Of a stretch of 60,959 nucleotides of DNA, positions 7,924 through 15,957 are shown in pieces. The notes under the pieces are model-generated. The model made no database searches. It had not been told where the DNA came from and saw only the letters and a list, made by a program, of their open reading frames with translations. Made by a program: the position numbers and the translations under genes. Origin of the DNA: Pseudomonadales bacterium (GTDB lineage Bacteria; Pseudomonadota; Gammaproteobacteria; Pseudomonadales; Pseudohongiellaceae). The DNA lies in assembly GCA_022825945.1 (NCBI GenBank), contig JAJDVS010000009.1, forward strand, positions 1 to 60,959, given 5' to 3'. Position 1 is the first letter of the stretch. Each line of letters opens with the position of its first letter.

Positions 7924-9300
7924 TCAGGGCAAATCGATGGTCAGACTGCGGTTTTCGCCCTGGCGCAGGATTTCCAGCGGAATCCGGCCCCCTGGCGGGA
8001 GGGATTCGGCGATGCGGGCGAAATCGGCGACGGTATCGACCGAATCGCCATTGAGGCGGGTGATGACATCATTGAGTTGCAGGCCCGACTCGCTGCCCGG
8101 GCCGGACGCCATCTGCGCCACCCGCACACCGCTGATGCCGGCCACCCGGCGGGTTTCCGAACTGAGTTCGGCAACGCGAAAGCCGAGGGAATTGGGGGAG
8201 CGCAACCGCGGTTCCGGGGAAAACGGGATAATGCTTCTCGCGCTTGCATTGGTGGGCGAACTGCCGAGAGTGATCTGGAAGCGCCGCTCCTCGCCATCGC
8301 GCAGCACGGTGACCCGGGTGCTTGCGCCGGGCCGGTACTGGCCGACGAAGAAGGGCAATTCGGTGTAGTACTCGATTTCGTGCCCGTTGAAACGGGTGAT
8401 GATGTCGCCATTGCGCAGCCCGGCCCGCTCCGCGGGGCTTGCCGGCTGCACCCGGTCCACCAGGGCGCCAAGCGGCCGCGCGAGGCCGAACTGCCGGGCG
8501 GTGTCGTGATCGACTTCGCGCATTTGCACACCAAGCAGGCCCCGGGCGACGGAGCCGTTGTCCCGCAGTTGCTCCATCACGTTCACCGCCACATTGCTCG
8601 GAATCGCGAAACTGACGCCGTTGGAGCCGCCGGTGCTGCTCAGAATGCGGGAATTGATGCCGATGACCTGGCCTTCGAGATTGAACAGGGGCCCGCCGGA
8701 GTTGCCCTGGTTGATGGCCACATCGGTCTGGATGAAGGACATGTAGTTGTAGGACGAGCGGCGCGGCACGGTGCGCCCCTTGGCGCTGACGATGCCCGCC
8801 GAGGCCGAGAATTCCAGACCGAAAGGCGAACCGATAGCCAATACCCAGTCGCCGATTCGCACGGCGTCGGAATCGCCAAAGGCGACAAAGGGCAGGGCTT
8901 CCGCTTCGAGTTTTAACAGGGCGAGATCGGAAGGCTCGTCGAGTCCGACAACGGTCGCTTCGAACATCCGCCGGTCATTGAGGTGGACCCGTATCTCCCC
9001 GGCGCCATCCACCACGTGATTGTTGGTGATGACATAACCGTCGGTCGAGATAATGAATCCCGAGCCTACCGCCGGCGGCGGCTGGAACGGTTCTCCGGGT
9101 TGCCGTGCGTCGGGAATCTGCCGGCGGAACAGGTCGTCGAATTCGTCGAACAGGTTGCCGGAAGTGGCGCGCCTGGTGGAGATTTCCACAATGGCGGGGC
9201 CATGGCGTTCCACCAGCCCGGCAAAATCGGGAAGTTCCGCCGCAAGCGCGGGAAATGCCGGCATCCAGGCCAGGGCAAGGGAAACCAGTCTGCTGTGCAA
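7924..9300 (-). CDS. mucD: Periplasmic serine protease MucD/DegP family
   Basis: An HtrA-family periplasmic protease and chaperone for misfolded envelope proteins. The signal peptide ends near ALAAEL. The catalytic triad is His95 (NNHVVDGA), Asp125 (SDLALLK) and Ser201 (GNSGGP). Two PDZ domains follow: the first around MREVDHDTARQFGL, the second ending in LTIDLP. Total length is 458 residues. The start is taken as TTG at 9300, with GGGAG six to seven bases upstream; no ATG gives a proper signal peptide. In Pseudomonas it ends the algU-mucABCD operon. Here mucB and mucC are absent, and 520 bp of repeats separates it from rseA. Confidence 0.93.
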   Translation of the reverse strand: MHSRLVSLALAWMPAFPALAAELPDFAGLVERHGPAIVEISTRRATSGNLFDEFDDLFRRQIPDARQPGEPFQPPPAVGSGFIISTDGYVITNNHVVDGAGEIRVHLNDRRMFEATVVGLDEPSDLALLKLEAEALPFVAFGDSDAVRIGDWVLAIGSPFGLEFSASAGIVSAKGRTVPRRSSYNYMSFIQTDVAINQGNSGGPLFNLEGQVIGINSRILSSTGGSNGVSFAIPSNVAVNVMEQLRDNGSVARGLLGVQMREVDHDTARQFGLARPLGALVDRVQPASPAERAGLRNGDIITRFNGHEIEYYTELPFFVGQYRPGASTRVTVLRDGEERRFQITLGSSPTNASARSIIPFSPEPRLRSPNSLGFRVAELSSETRRVAGISGVRVAQMASGPGSESGLQLNDVITRLNGDSVDTVADFARIAESLPPGGRIPLEILRQGENRSLTIDLP

Positions 9301-9398
9301 GGCGCTCTCCCGAAACGGCGATAGGGCGTCAAATGTACCATAGCCATGGGAATCCTGGCAGTAACATGGCTTTCCCGGACCAGGACCGGTCAGGGAAG

Positions 9399-9512
9399 TG
9401 CCGCCGAATTCGATGGCGTAAGCCATTGAATTCGGAAGCAAAACAAAACCACGCTTTTGTTTTTCGATAATGAAAAACTCCACGGATGGAATTTTTCAGA
9501 GAATACTTGGGT
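9399..9512. repeat. Composite hairpin repeat C2
   Basis: Modules from left to right: GCCGAATTCGATGG / CCATTGAATTCGG (about 9403-9434), then a GCAAAACAAAA...TTTTGTTTTT stem, then the conserved core beginning with ATG at 9470 and containing GAAAAACTCC / GGAATTTTTC (9472-9497). The plus-strand micro-ORF reads MKNSTDGIFQRIL and runs about 30 codons before a stop in A2. It is opposite in orientation to C1 and lacks the GGGAAGCTCTGA module. Confidence 0.78.
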
Positions 9513-9549
9513 ATCTGGCATCTCGCCGCCGCCGGCGTCTCAGAAGTAT

Positions 9550-9633
9550 GTCATTCTGCGCGTAGTCGCAGAATCTCCCTGGGAGGCCACTGCCTGAGAT
9601 TCTGCGACTGCGCTTCGCTTCGCGCAGAATGAC
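9550..9633. repeat. REPIN-like repeat A2 (complete)
   Basis: A full family A unit. The left hairpin is GTCATTCTGCGCG..AGTCGCAGAATCTC and is followed by a spacer of about 23 bases containing GGCCACTG. The inverted right hairpin is GAGATTCTGCGACT..CGCGCAGAATGAC. Two hairpins in inverted orientation is the layout of a REPIN. It abuts repeat B on its right. Confidence 0.85.
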
Positions 9634-9640
9634 TGTGGTT

Positions 9641-9826
9641 GGAGCCTGCGGCGCAGGCTCCTAGGAGTCTGCGCCGTAGGAATTCGCGAAAGCGAAAATT
9701 CGCTGTCGCCGCGCCCCTGGGCGGTCGATTGAGGCGAATATTGGTGGATATTCAACGAAATCGAGCGGCCAGGGGCGCGGATGAGAGCGGATTTGCAGCC
9801 GTGAATTCCTACGGCGCAGGCTCCTA
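9641..9826. mobile_element. MITE-like element B1 (161 bp) plus mini-B
   Basis: 9664-9824 is a full B element of exactly 161 bp. Terminal inverted repeats begin GGAGTCTGCGCCGTAGG and end CCTACGGCGCAGGCTCC. An inner inverted repeat (CGCGCCCCTGG / CCAGGGGCGCG) surrounds an AT-rich centre. TA dinucleotides flank it at 9662-9663 and 9825-9826. To its left, 9641-9661 is a 21-bp mini-B made only of the two ends joined. The right-flank TA and the terminal C form, on the minus strand, the TAG stop of rseA. Confidence 0.82.
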
Positions 9827-10387
9827 GTCCTGCAAATCGTTCACCAGATGGAACAGGGGGGAGTCTTCGATGTGTTCCATTCTGGGAGGTTCGGCTGGAT
9901 CGAATCTCATGCTGCCGATGTATTCGAGGAGGCGCTGCCGGGCTTCCGGGTCTACCGGGGTATTGGCTACTTCGAGCACCTGGGAGACCGGCGCGGAAGG
10001 CTGGGCAGTGGGTGCAGTGGTTCCGCTGGCGACCTGGGGGGCTGCCGGGCTGGTGTCGAGGCCGGCCTGGAGGCCGATGAAAACCGCGGCCGCCACGGTA
10101 GCGGCGATGGCGAGCTTGCCGGCGAATTGCCGCCCGGCGGAAATGTGGCGAGGCTGCCGGCCCGGGACAGGCTCGTCCCGCAGCTTGCCGGCGAGCTGCA
10201 AGTGGAAATCCTTGCTGAGCGGCGCCACGCGCTCGCGTCTCGCAACGGCGCTGGCGAGGTGGAAGCGTTTCCAGGCCGCCAGCAATTCCGGATCGTTGCC
10301 GGCGCTCTTGAGCAGACGCCGCAGCTCAAGGTCGTCGGTTTCGTTGTCCAACATGGCGGAAAGCGTTTCCCACCGTGATTCATTCAT
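9824..10387 (-). CDS. rseA: Anti-sigma-E factor RseA/MucA
   Basis: A membrane-spanning anti-sigma factor of 187 residues. The cytoplasmic N-terminal domain (ESRWETLSAMLDNETDD...LAAWKRFHLA) binds the sigma factor. A single membrane segment lies at about 87-107. The proline/alanine-rich periplasmic tail would be cut by a DegS-type protease, and one is encoded at 54.8 kb. It overlaps rpoE by four bases (ATGA), so the two are co-translated. RseB, which normally binds the periplasmic tail and shields it, is not encoded next to it. The stop codon TAG is formed by the edge of element B1. Confidence 0.9.
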   Translation of the reverse strand: MNESRWETLSAMLDNETDDLELRRLLKSAGNDPELLAAWKRFHLASAVARRERVAPLSKDFHLQLAGKLRDEPVPGRQPRHISAGRQFAGKLAIAATVAAAVFIGLQAGLDTSPAAPQVASGTTAPTAQPSAPVSQVLEVANTPVDPEARQRLLEYIGSMRFDPAEPPRMEHIEDSPLFHLVNDLQD

Positions 10388-10971
10388 GTCCTGCCTCCCG
10401 CATTTCCCGCTTCGCGGATTTTCCGGTCAATGGCTTCCCGCGCCCGGAAAATCCTTGATCTTACCGTACCTACCGGACAATCCATCACTTCCGTGATCTG
10501 TTCATAACTCATCCCGGAAAACTCGCGCAAGGTAAAGGCGGTGCGCAGGTCCTCGGGCAATTCCCCGATGGCGGCGTCGATCACCGCCTGTAAATGCTCC
10601 ATGGCGAGTTCGCTTTCCGGGTCGTCCGTTTCCCGCAAGGCCGGCGCCATATCGCCGTGTTCCGCTTCATCGATCTCGACGCTAGCCAGCATCAGGCGCC
10701 GGTTCCGGGAGGCCAGATGGTTCTTGGCCGTGTTCACCGCTATCTGGTAGAGCCAGGTATAGAACGAACTGTCTCCCCGAAACAGTGAAAGAGCCCGGTA
10801 TGCCTTGATGAATGCTTCCTGACTGATGTCCTCGATTTCCTGTGGATTCTGCACGAAGCGGCTGATCAAACCAGCTACCCGGTGCTGATAGCGCAGCACC
10901 AGAAAGTTGAATGCGTTGGCATCGCCGGCCCGTACCCTCTCCACGAGTTGCCGGTCAGTATCCCGAGACAT
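10384..10971 (-). CDS. rpoE: Sigma factor RpoE/AlgU (sigma-E)
   Basis: An extracytoplasmic-function sigma factor of 195 residues that controls envelope stress genes. Region 2 includes RYQHRVAGLISRFV and the acidic DISQEAFIKAYRAL, then GDSSFYTWLYQIAVNTAKN for -10 recognition. Region 4 has the helix-turn-helix MSYEQITEVMDCPVGTVRSR. It is co-transcribed with rseA. A promoter of the type it recognises lies upstream (11035-11061), implying autoregulation. It is divergent from nadB, an order conserved in Pseudomonas. Confidence 0.97.
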   Translation of the reverse strand: MSRDTDRQLVERVRAGDANAFNFLVLRYQHRVAGLISRFVQNPQEIEDISQEAFIKAYRALSLFRGDSSFYTWLYQIAVNTAKNHLASRNRRLMLASVEIDEAEHGDMAPALRETDDPESELAMEHLQAVIDAAIGELPEDLRTAFTLREFSGMSYEQITEVMDCPVGTVRSRIFRAREAIDRKIREAGNAGGRT

Positions 10972-11034
10972 TCGTTCCTCGCAGTCTTTCCCGGAGGCCT
11001 TCGAACCCTCCCCGAGGCACTGACGCTTTGTTTC

Positions 11035-11061
11035 TGAGACAGCGGATGCGGCAAAAAGTTC
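11035..11061 (-). promoter_or_regulatory. Sigma-E-type promoter upstream of rpoE
   Basis: Read on the minus strand, GAACTT is followed by exactly 16 bases and TCTCA. The known AlgU/RpoE consensus is GAACTT, 16-17 bases, TCTGA. The -35 matches fully and the -10 matches four of five. The spacing to the rpoE ATG is about 65 bases, reasonable for a 5' leader. The site indicates positive autoregulation of rpoE-rseA. Confidence 0.72.
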
Positions 11062-11134
11062 TCACCGGTGCGCCTGTGCTAATGTACCCGGTCATTTTAC
11101 TCCGTCCGCGCTCCGGCGCGGTGCGCTGCGAAAC

Positions 11135-12808
11135 ATGACCGACTCCCCGCCGCAAAAATTCGATATCCTCATCATCGGCAGCGGCGCCGCCGGGCTTACC
11201 CTTGCCCTGCGGGCGGCCCGCTTCGCCGGGGTGGGGGTGTTGAGCAAGGCAAGCCTTGAGCAGGGCGCCACTTTTTACGCCCAGGGCGGAATCGCCGCGG
11301 TGCTCGACGAGGGCGACAGCCTGGAATCCCATATCGAGGACACCATGGCCGTGGGCGGCGGGCTGTGCCACCGCGACATGGTGGAGCATGTGGTGAACCA
11401 CAGCGCCGCGGCGGTGCGCTGGCTGCTTGAACAGGGCGTGCCGTTCAGCACCCGAACGGAAGCCGCCGTGCAAGACGCCGGCAGGACTGCGGATCTGAGT
11501 TCACTTCATCTCGCCCAGGAAGGCGCCCACAGCCATCGCCGCATCATCCACGCCACCGACGCCACCGGCAAGGCGGTATTCGAGACCTTGCGCCGGCGCG
11601 CCCGGGAACATCCCCGCATCCACCTGATGGAAGGCTGGACCGCCATCGACCTGATTACAAGCGAGCCGGAAGCCGGCGGCCGGCGGCGTTGCCGCGGCGT
11701 GCATGTACTCGATGACGCCAGCCGCGAGGTTCACTCAATTGCGGCCAGATTCGTGGTTCTCGCCACCGGCGGCGCCAGCAAGGCCTATCTATACACCACC
11801 AATCCCGACAGCGCCAGCGGCGACGGCATCGCCATGGCCTGGCGCGCCGGCTGCCGGGTGGGCAATATGGAATTCAACCAGTTCCACCCCACCTGCCTGT
11901 TCCACCCACACGCCCGCAGTTTCCTGATTACCGAGGCCATGCGCGGCGAAGGCGCCCGGCTCGAATTGCCCGACGGCGAGCGTTTCATGCACCGTTTCGA
12001 CAGCCGCGGCGAACTCGCTCCCCGGGATATCGTTGCCCGGGCCATCGACCACGAAACCAAACGACTTGGCGAGGACTGCGTGTACCTGAACATCAGCCAC
12101 CAGAACGCCGAACTCGTGCGCGAGCGCTTTCCGAACATCTGCCGCCGCTGCCTCGAACTCGGCATCGACATTACCCGGGACCGGATTCCCGTGGTGCCCG
12201 CGGCGCATTACACCTGCGGCGGGGTGATGATCAACCAGCACGGGGAAACCGACATCGACAACCTGTATGCAGTGGGCGAGACGACTTTTTCCGGGCTCCA
12301 CGGCGCCAATCGTATTGCCAGCAATTCGCTGTCGGAGTGTTTTGTGATCGCTTTCAGCGCCGCTGATTCGATCGCCGAAAAATTCGCCGATACGCCCTTC
12401 TCCGGAGTTGGCGACGATTGGCCCGAGGGCCGGGCCGAATCCGGCGACGACATCCTGGTGTCACACAACTGGGACGAATTGCGCCGCTGCATGTGGGATT
12501 ACGTGGGCATCGTCCGCAGCGACAGCCGCCTGCGCCGGGCCGAGCGGCGGCTCGAATTGCTGCGGGAGGAGATTCACGCCCACTTCCGCAGCTACCGCAT
12601 CAGCCGCGACATCGTGGAATTGCGCAATCTGGTGCTGGTGGCCAGCCTTATAGTGCGCGGCGCCGCGACGCGCAAGGAAAGCCGCGGCCTGCATTTCAAT
12701 CTGGACCATCCGCAAACCGCAAGCGAGGCCGTGGATACGGTTCTGGTCCCCACGGACCATGCCGACCTGTCAGGCGCTCACGCACCCGGGGCTCAGTCGC
12801 TCTCATAG
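11135..12808 (+). CDS. nadB: L-aspartate oxidase
   Basis: An FAD enzyme that oxidises L-aspartate to iminoaspartate, the first step of de novo NAD synthesis. The 557-residue protein has the N-terminal FAD-binding motif IIGSGAAGLTLAL (about 12-24), the substrate-site region YAQGGIAAVLDEGDS, HATDATGKAV, the family motif NQFHPT and the C-terminal helical domain. It is divergent from rpoE. Its 3' end overlaps ygfX by 16 bp on the opposite strand, so any terminator must lie inside a coding region. nadA and nadC are not nearby. Confidence 0.97.
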   Translation: MTDSPPQKFDILIIGSGAAGLTLALRAARFAGVGVLSKASLEQGATFYAQGGIAAVLDEGDSLESHIEDTMAVGGGLCHRDMVEHVVNHSAAAVRWLLEQGVPFSTRTEAAVQDAGRTADLSSLHLAQEGAHSHRRIIHATDATGKAVFETLRRRAREHPRIHLMEGWTAIDLITSEPEAGGRRRCRGVHVLDDASREVHSIAARFVVLATGGASKAYLYTTNPDSASGDGIAMAWRAGCRVGNMEFNQFHPTCLFHPHARSFLITEAMRGEGARLELPDGERFMHRFDSRGELAPRDIVARAIDHETKRLGEDCVYLNISHQNAELVRERFPNICRRCLELGIDITRDRIPVVPAAHYTCGGVMINQHGETDIDNLYAVGETTFSGLHGANRIASNSLSECFVIAFSAADSIAEKFADTPFSGVGDDWPEGRAESGDDILVSHNWDELRRCMWDYVGIVRSDSRLRRAERRLELLREEIHAHFRSYRISRDIVELRNLVLVASLIVRGAATRKESRGLHFNLDHPQTASEAVDTVLVPTDHADLSGAHAPGAQSLS

Positions 12809-13200
12809 TGCAGCCAGCGCCGCAGCCGCCGCAATTCATCGGCGGCCAGGGAATCGGGAAACAGGGTCAGCAGCAGATGGCGGCGGCGGGCGCTCTCCAG
12901 GGGAAACTCGAGCACCAGCAGCCACTCGGAGCCATGCAGCATCCGGGGCGGCGAGGCCGCCACGGTTTCTCCGTCGATTTCCAAAGCGACCGATTTCGCC
13001 CCGAGCCGCAGGCTGACCGCAACTCCCCGGCCACGAAAACCGCGGAACTCATGCCAGAAACTGGCGAGCACAGTCAATGTCGCGCTGGCCTGGAGCCACA
13101 GCGGCGCTCCCGAATGGACCACCGCCAGCAGCGCGAGCGAATGGAATGCCAGCGCCAGCCGCCAGCGCAGCCGGGAAGGAACGGGACGAAGTAACAACAC
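12793..13200 (-). CDS. ygfX: YgfX family membrane protein
   Basis: A 135-residue protein with a hydrophobic N-terminal half (LALAFHSLALLAVVHSG and ATLTVLASF), then a soluble domain ending in RRLRRWLHYES. Length, topology and neighbourhood (nadB facing, sdhE upstream) fit YgfX/CptA, known in E. coli as an inhibitor of FtsZ/MreB assembly that is neutralised by SdhE. In relatives sdhE and ygfX touch or overlap. Here they are 250 bp apart because a nested repeat lies between them, so YgfX expression may be uncoupled from SdhE. Sequence similarity alone is weak; context carries the call. Confidence 0.75.
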   Translation of the reverse strand: MLLLRPVPSRLRWRLALAFHSLALLAVVHSGAPLWLQASATLTVLASFWHEFRGFRGRGVAVSLRLGAKSVALEIDGETVAASPPRMLHGSEWLLVLEFPLESARRRHLLLTLFPDSLAADELRRLRRWLHYESD

Positions 13201-13254
13201 CGCAAAAGCCTAGTCGGCTTTCGAGGGTTTGGCCAGGAGCCGGGGTTTTTCTCC

Positions 13255-13448
13255 CGTCACTCTGCGCGTAGCGAAGCGTAGTCGTTCGATTTCTGCATAT
13301 TCTCCAATATTCGCCTCAATCGACCGGCCAGGGGCGCGACGATAGCGAATTTTCGCTTTCGCGAATTCCTGCGGCGCAGGCTCCCAAGTCTCGACGGCCC
13401 AGCCGCCGGGCATGGCTCGGCGCCACTCGGGACTGCGCGCAGAATGAC
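13255..13448. repeat. Nested repeat: B inside A, with D spacer
   Basis: Left to right: a family A left half-site (GTCACTCTGCGCGTAGCGAAG, 13255-13285), a truncated B element (about 13286-13386, ending GAATTCCTGCGGCGCAGG), a D module with the stem CCGCCGGGCATGGCTCGGCG (about 13389-13430), then the family A right half-site GACTGCGCGCAGAATGAC (to 13448). The two halves of A are thus split by B and D. The same A-D-A layout without B occurs at 24.25-24.48 kb. This gives a relative order: D or A first, B later. Confidence 0.72.
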
Positions 13449-13452
13449 GGAC

Positions 13453-13707
13453 TTATTGAAATGCCGTCTTGTACGCCAGGATGCGGTCGATCAGTGGTTG
13501 CCAGCGGCCCGCCGGCTTGCCTCCCAGCAACCAGCCGAACAGCTCCTGATCCTCACAGGCAAGCAATTCCCGATACCGCTCCTGCTCCTCCGCCTCAAGC
13601 GAACCGTACACCTCCCGCGAAAAAGGCGTCAGCAATAAATCCAGCTCAAGCATCCCCCGCCGGCTACGCCAGTAAACCACCCCCCCATCACCCAACTCCT
13701 GCACCAT
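13453..13707 (-). CDS. sdhE: FAD assembly factor SdhE
   Basis: An 84-residue protein of the SdhE/YgfY family, which promotes covalent attachment of FAD to succinate dehydrogenase. The signature [11 protein letters not shown] (RGM at residues 17-19) is intact, followed by [21 protein letters not shown] and the C-terminal [10 protein letters not shown]. The start is chosen at 13707 from GGAGG four bases upstream; the GTG at 13704 is possible. It precedes ygfX on the same strand but with a 250-bp repeat between. Confidence 0.92.
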   Translation of the reverse strand: MVQELGDGGVVYWRSRRGMLELDLLLTPFSREVYGSLEAEEQERYRELLACEDQELFGWLLGGKPAGRWQPLIDRILAYKTAFQ

Positions 13708-13850
13708 CACTCCTCCACAACCCACTCTCCGGCACTATAACCCGGCCAACAGAATTCTGAATTGCTCGACGGTCCCCGCTCCGCCCTTGCCAGGAGCCTG
13801 CGCCCAACCAATAGTATGATAATCCATCCTTGCCACTCCCGGTTTCAACC

Positions 13851-14621
13851 ATGACCTATCCGGATTTCAACAACATCTCCGTAGTGCTGGTCCACACCTC
13901 GCATCCAGGCAACATCGGCGCCAGCGTCCGGGCCATGAAAAACATGGGCCTGAGCCGCCTAAGCCTGGTTTCGCCCAAGGAGTTTCCCAGCGGCGTGGCC
14001 GTTGGCCGGGCGGCTTCCGCGGTGGACCTGCTCGACCAGGCCCAGGTCTTCGGCTCCCTCAAGGAGGCCGTGGCAGATTGCGGACTGGTGATCGGCGCCA
14101 GCGCCCGCTCCCGGCGCATCACCTGGCCCCTGCTCGGCCCGGCGGAATGCGCCCGGCTGCTGGTTCGGGAGTCAGGCCGGAACCGGGCCGCGCTGGTTTT
14201 CGGCCGCGAGGATACCGGCCTCAGCAATGAAGAGCTGCAGCTTTGCCATTACCACGTGCGGATACCCGCCAACCCCGATTATCCTTCCCTGAACCTTGCC
14301 GCCGCCGTCATGGTGCTCTGCCACGAGTTGCGTCAGGCCGCCCTCGGCCCGGACGTGTCTGGAGAGCTTGAACGGGACTGGGACCAGCCCATGGCAACCG
14401 GCGCTGAAGTGGAGCGCTTTTATGAGCATCTCGAGCGAATACTGATTGCAGTGGAGTTTCACGACCCGGACCATCCACGCCAACTCATGCAGCGGATCCG
14501 GCGACTGTTCGGGCGCATCCGCATCGACGTCATGGAAATGAACATCCTGCGGGGTATGCTCACCAATATTGAACGCAAACTGGGCGAGGAGCCGCCGCCT
14601 CGGAACAAAGCCCGAAAATAA
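13851..14621 (+). CDS. trmJ: tRNA Cm32/Um32 methyltransferase TrmJ
   Basis: A SPOUT-class methyltransferase that 2'-O-methylates position 32 in the tRNA anticodon loop. The 256-residue protein shows HTSHPGNIGASVRAMKNMG at the N-terminus and the knot motifs FGREDTGLSNEEL and PSLNLAAAVMV. A C-terminal extension contains RIDVMEMNILRGML. In E. coli trmJ lies between suhB and iscR. Here a suhB homologue follows 2.5 kb later, and the iscR place is taken by a SufR-like regulator on the opposite strand. A short B fragment (13792-13804) lies just upstream. Confidence 0.94.
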   Translation: MTYPDFNNISVVLVHTSHPGNIGASVRAMKNMGLSRLSLVSPKEFPSGVAVGRAASAVDLLDQAQVFGSLKEAVADCGLVIGASARSRRITWPLLGPAECARLLVRESGRNRAALVFGREDTGLSNEELQLCHYHVRIPANPDYPSLNLAAAVMVLCHELRQAALGPDVSGELERDWDQPMATGAEVERFYEHLERILIAVEFHDPDHPRQLMQRIRRLFGRIRIDVMEMNILRGMLTNIERKLGEEPPPRNKARK

Positions 14622-14643
14622 GCCGGGCAATGCGGGAAAGAAC

Positions 14644-15312
14644 TCAGGCGGCCCGCTCCACTTCCGCCACCCGGCGGATTCGCCAGGCGCAGCGCCGGTC
14701 ACCCTTCAACAGGTGATCGGTCTGTTCGATGATGACGCCGGGGCCAAGCAGTTCGCAAAACATGCGTTTTTCCGCTTCGCAGAAATGCGGGTAGCTATCG
14801 GCGCAGGCCTGCAGGGGACAATGGTTTTGCACCAGAAGCCAGCCATCGGGCAGCAGGCGCGCTTCCGCCATGTAGCCATCGGCGCCGAGCAGATTGACGA
14901 GACGTTCGACGCGCTGCCGGGTATCCTGTTCCGGTACTTTCCGTTGCGGTCCTGGAATTGCCTCCCGATAGCGTTCCCTGATGCGGTGAAAGCGCTCATC
15001 CACCATGCGCTCGACGCCTTCCCGGCCCCAGCAGACTTCCACCACTTCCAGCATTTCCCGGGCCAGTTCGACACCGGCGCGGGGAAACCAGTCGTTGCCC
15101 TTCCGGGTCAGCGCCCAGCGGGAGACCGGGCGGCCCCGATGCTGCTTTTCAGCGGCCTGTTGCTCGACGAGTTCCAGTTTCGCCAGATCGGCGAGATGAT
15201 GCCGCACGCCCATGGTGGTCATTTCGAGCTGCCGGGAAAGAATCCGCACCGACTGTGGGCCGCGCAGCTTGAGACTGCGCAGGATATGCCGCTGGCTGCG
15301 TGATACTTGCAT
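14644..15312 (-). CDS. SufR-like Fe-S cluster-sensing repressor
   Basis: A 222-residue regulator. The N-terminal winged helix (SRSQRHILRSLKLRGPQSVRILSRQ...MGVRHHLADL) is followed by a basic wing (QHRGRPVSRW). The C-terminal domain holds a cysteine cluster: Cys165, Cys170, Cys178 (in CEAE), Cys186 and Cys208. The C-x12-C-EAE arrangement with a final Cys about 30 residues on resembles SufR, the [4Fe-4S]-binding repressor of suf genes in cyanobacteria and actinobacteria. It sits where gammaproteobacteria often carry iscR. Two near-repeats of ACCTTT upstream could be operator sequence. Function is inferred; regulation of Fe-S genes such as nfuA or ygfZ is plausible but unproven. Confidence 0.78.
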   Translation of the reverse strand: MQVSRSQRHILRSLKLRGPQSVRILSRQLEMTTMGVRHHLADLAKLELVEQQAAEKQHRGRPVSRWALTRKGNDWFPRAGVELAREMLEVVEVCWGREGVERMVDERFHRIRERYREAIPGPQRKVPEQDTRQRVERLVNLLGADGYMAEARLLPDGWLLVQNHCPLQACADSYPHFCEAEKRMFCELLGPGVIIEQTDHLLKGDRRCAWRIRRVAEVERAA

Positions 15313-15402
15313 GAAGGAAACCCTTTGGAACTTGTTCGATGTATCGGTATGCAAGCCGAAAGGTTTACAAAAGGTTGACGAAGCTCCGGTCCGCGCAGGC
15401 TC

Positions 15403-15855
15403 CTACCGCACCATATCCACGTGTGGAATCCCCGCATCGTCATAGGGCGCCGAAACCCGGCGAAATCCCTGGGCGGCATAAAACTCCACCAGGTGCCGCT
15501 GGGCGGAAAGCTGGATTTCCGCGCCGGGCCAGTGCTGTTCGCAGCGGGCGATGGCTTCCCGCAGCAGAATGCCGCCGAGCCCGCCGCCGCGTCGTTTCCG
15601 GCTGACGATGATCCGGCTGATGGCGGCTGCGGGGAACTTCAATTCGGGCGGGTTGAGGCGGGCGTAACAGGCGAGTTTCCCCTCGGCCATACCGCACAGA
15701 TGCAGGGATTGCCGGTCATGGCCGTCCAGGTCCTGATAGACGCAGTCCTGCTCCACCACGAATACCGCCGAGCGCAGCCGCAGCAACTCGTAGAGCAGGT
15801 CTCGATGGAGTTCGGCGAAGGGCAGGCAGAGCCAGCGCAATTCCGGCAAGGGCAT
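15403..15855 (-). CDS. elaA: ElaA family GNAT acetyltransferase
   Basis: A 150-residue GNAT-fold protein matching ElaA: LLRLRSAVFVVEQDCVYQDLDGHD at the N-terminus, the acetyl-CoA loop SRKRRGGGLGGILL, and the C-terminal FYAAQGFRRVSAPYDDAGIPHVDM. The substrate is unknown in the family. The start at 15855 gives the usual ElaA length. The stop codon TAG at 15403-15405 is the edge of a truncated B repeat (GCGCAGGCTCC followed by TA). It diverges from the tRNA-Arg gene. Confidence 0.92.
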   Translation of the reverse strand: MPLPELRWLCLPFAELHRDLLYELLRLRSAVFVVEQDCVYQDLDGHDRQSLHLCGMAEGKLACYARLNPPELKFPAAAISRIIVSRKRRGGGLGGILLREAIARCEQHWPGAEIQLSAQRHLVEFYAAQGFRRVSAPYDDAGIPHVDMVR

Positions 15856-15957
15856 TCTCCGGTCAGGGGCACAACGCGAATGATACGATGCGATAGCCTT
15901 GCGCGGGGGCCGAGTTTCCCAACGGCCCCCGGGAACCGTATACTTCGCGCCAGACTC

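Larger units (their letters stand above)
9301..9823. other. Repeat-filled gap where rseB/mucB is expected
   Basis: There is no gene in the 523 bp between rseA and mucD. The stretch is a stack of three repeat families: C2 (9399-9512), A2 (9550-9633), and a mini-B plus full B1 (9641-9824). In relatives this interval holds rseB/mucB and often mucC. No remnant of either was recognised in any frame. Confidence 0.75.
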
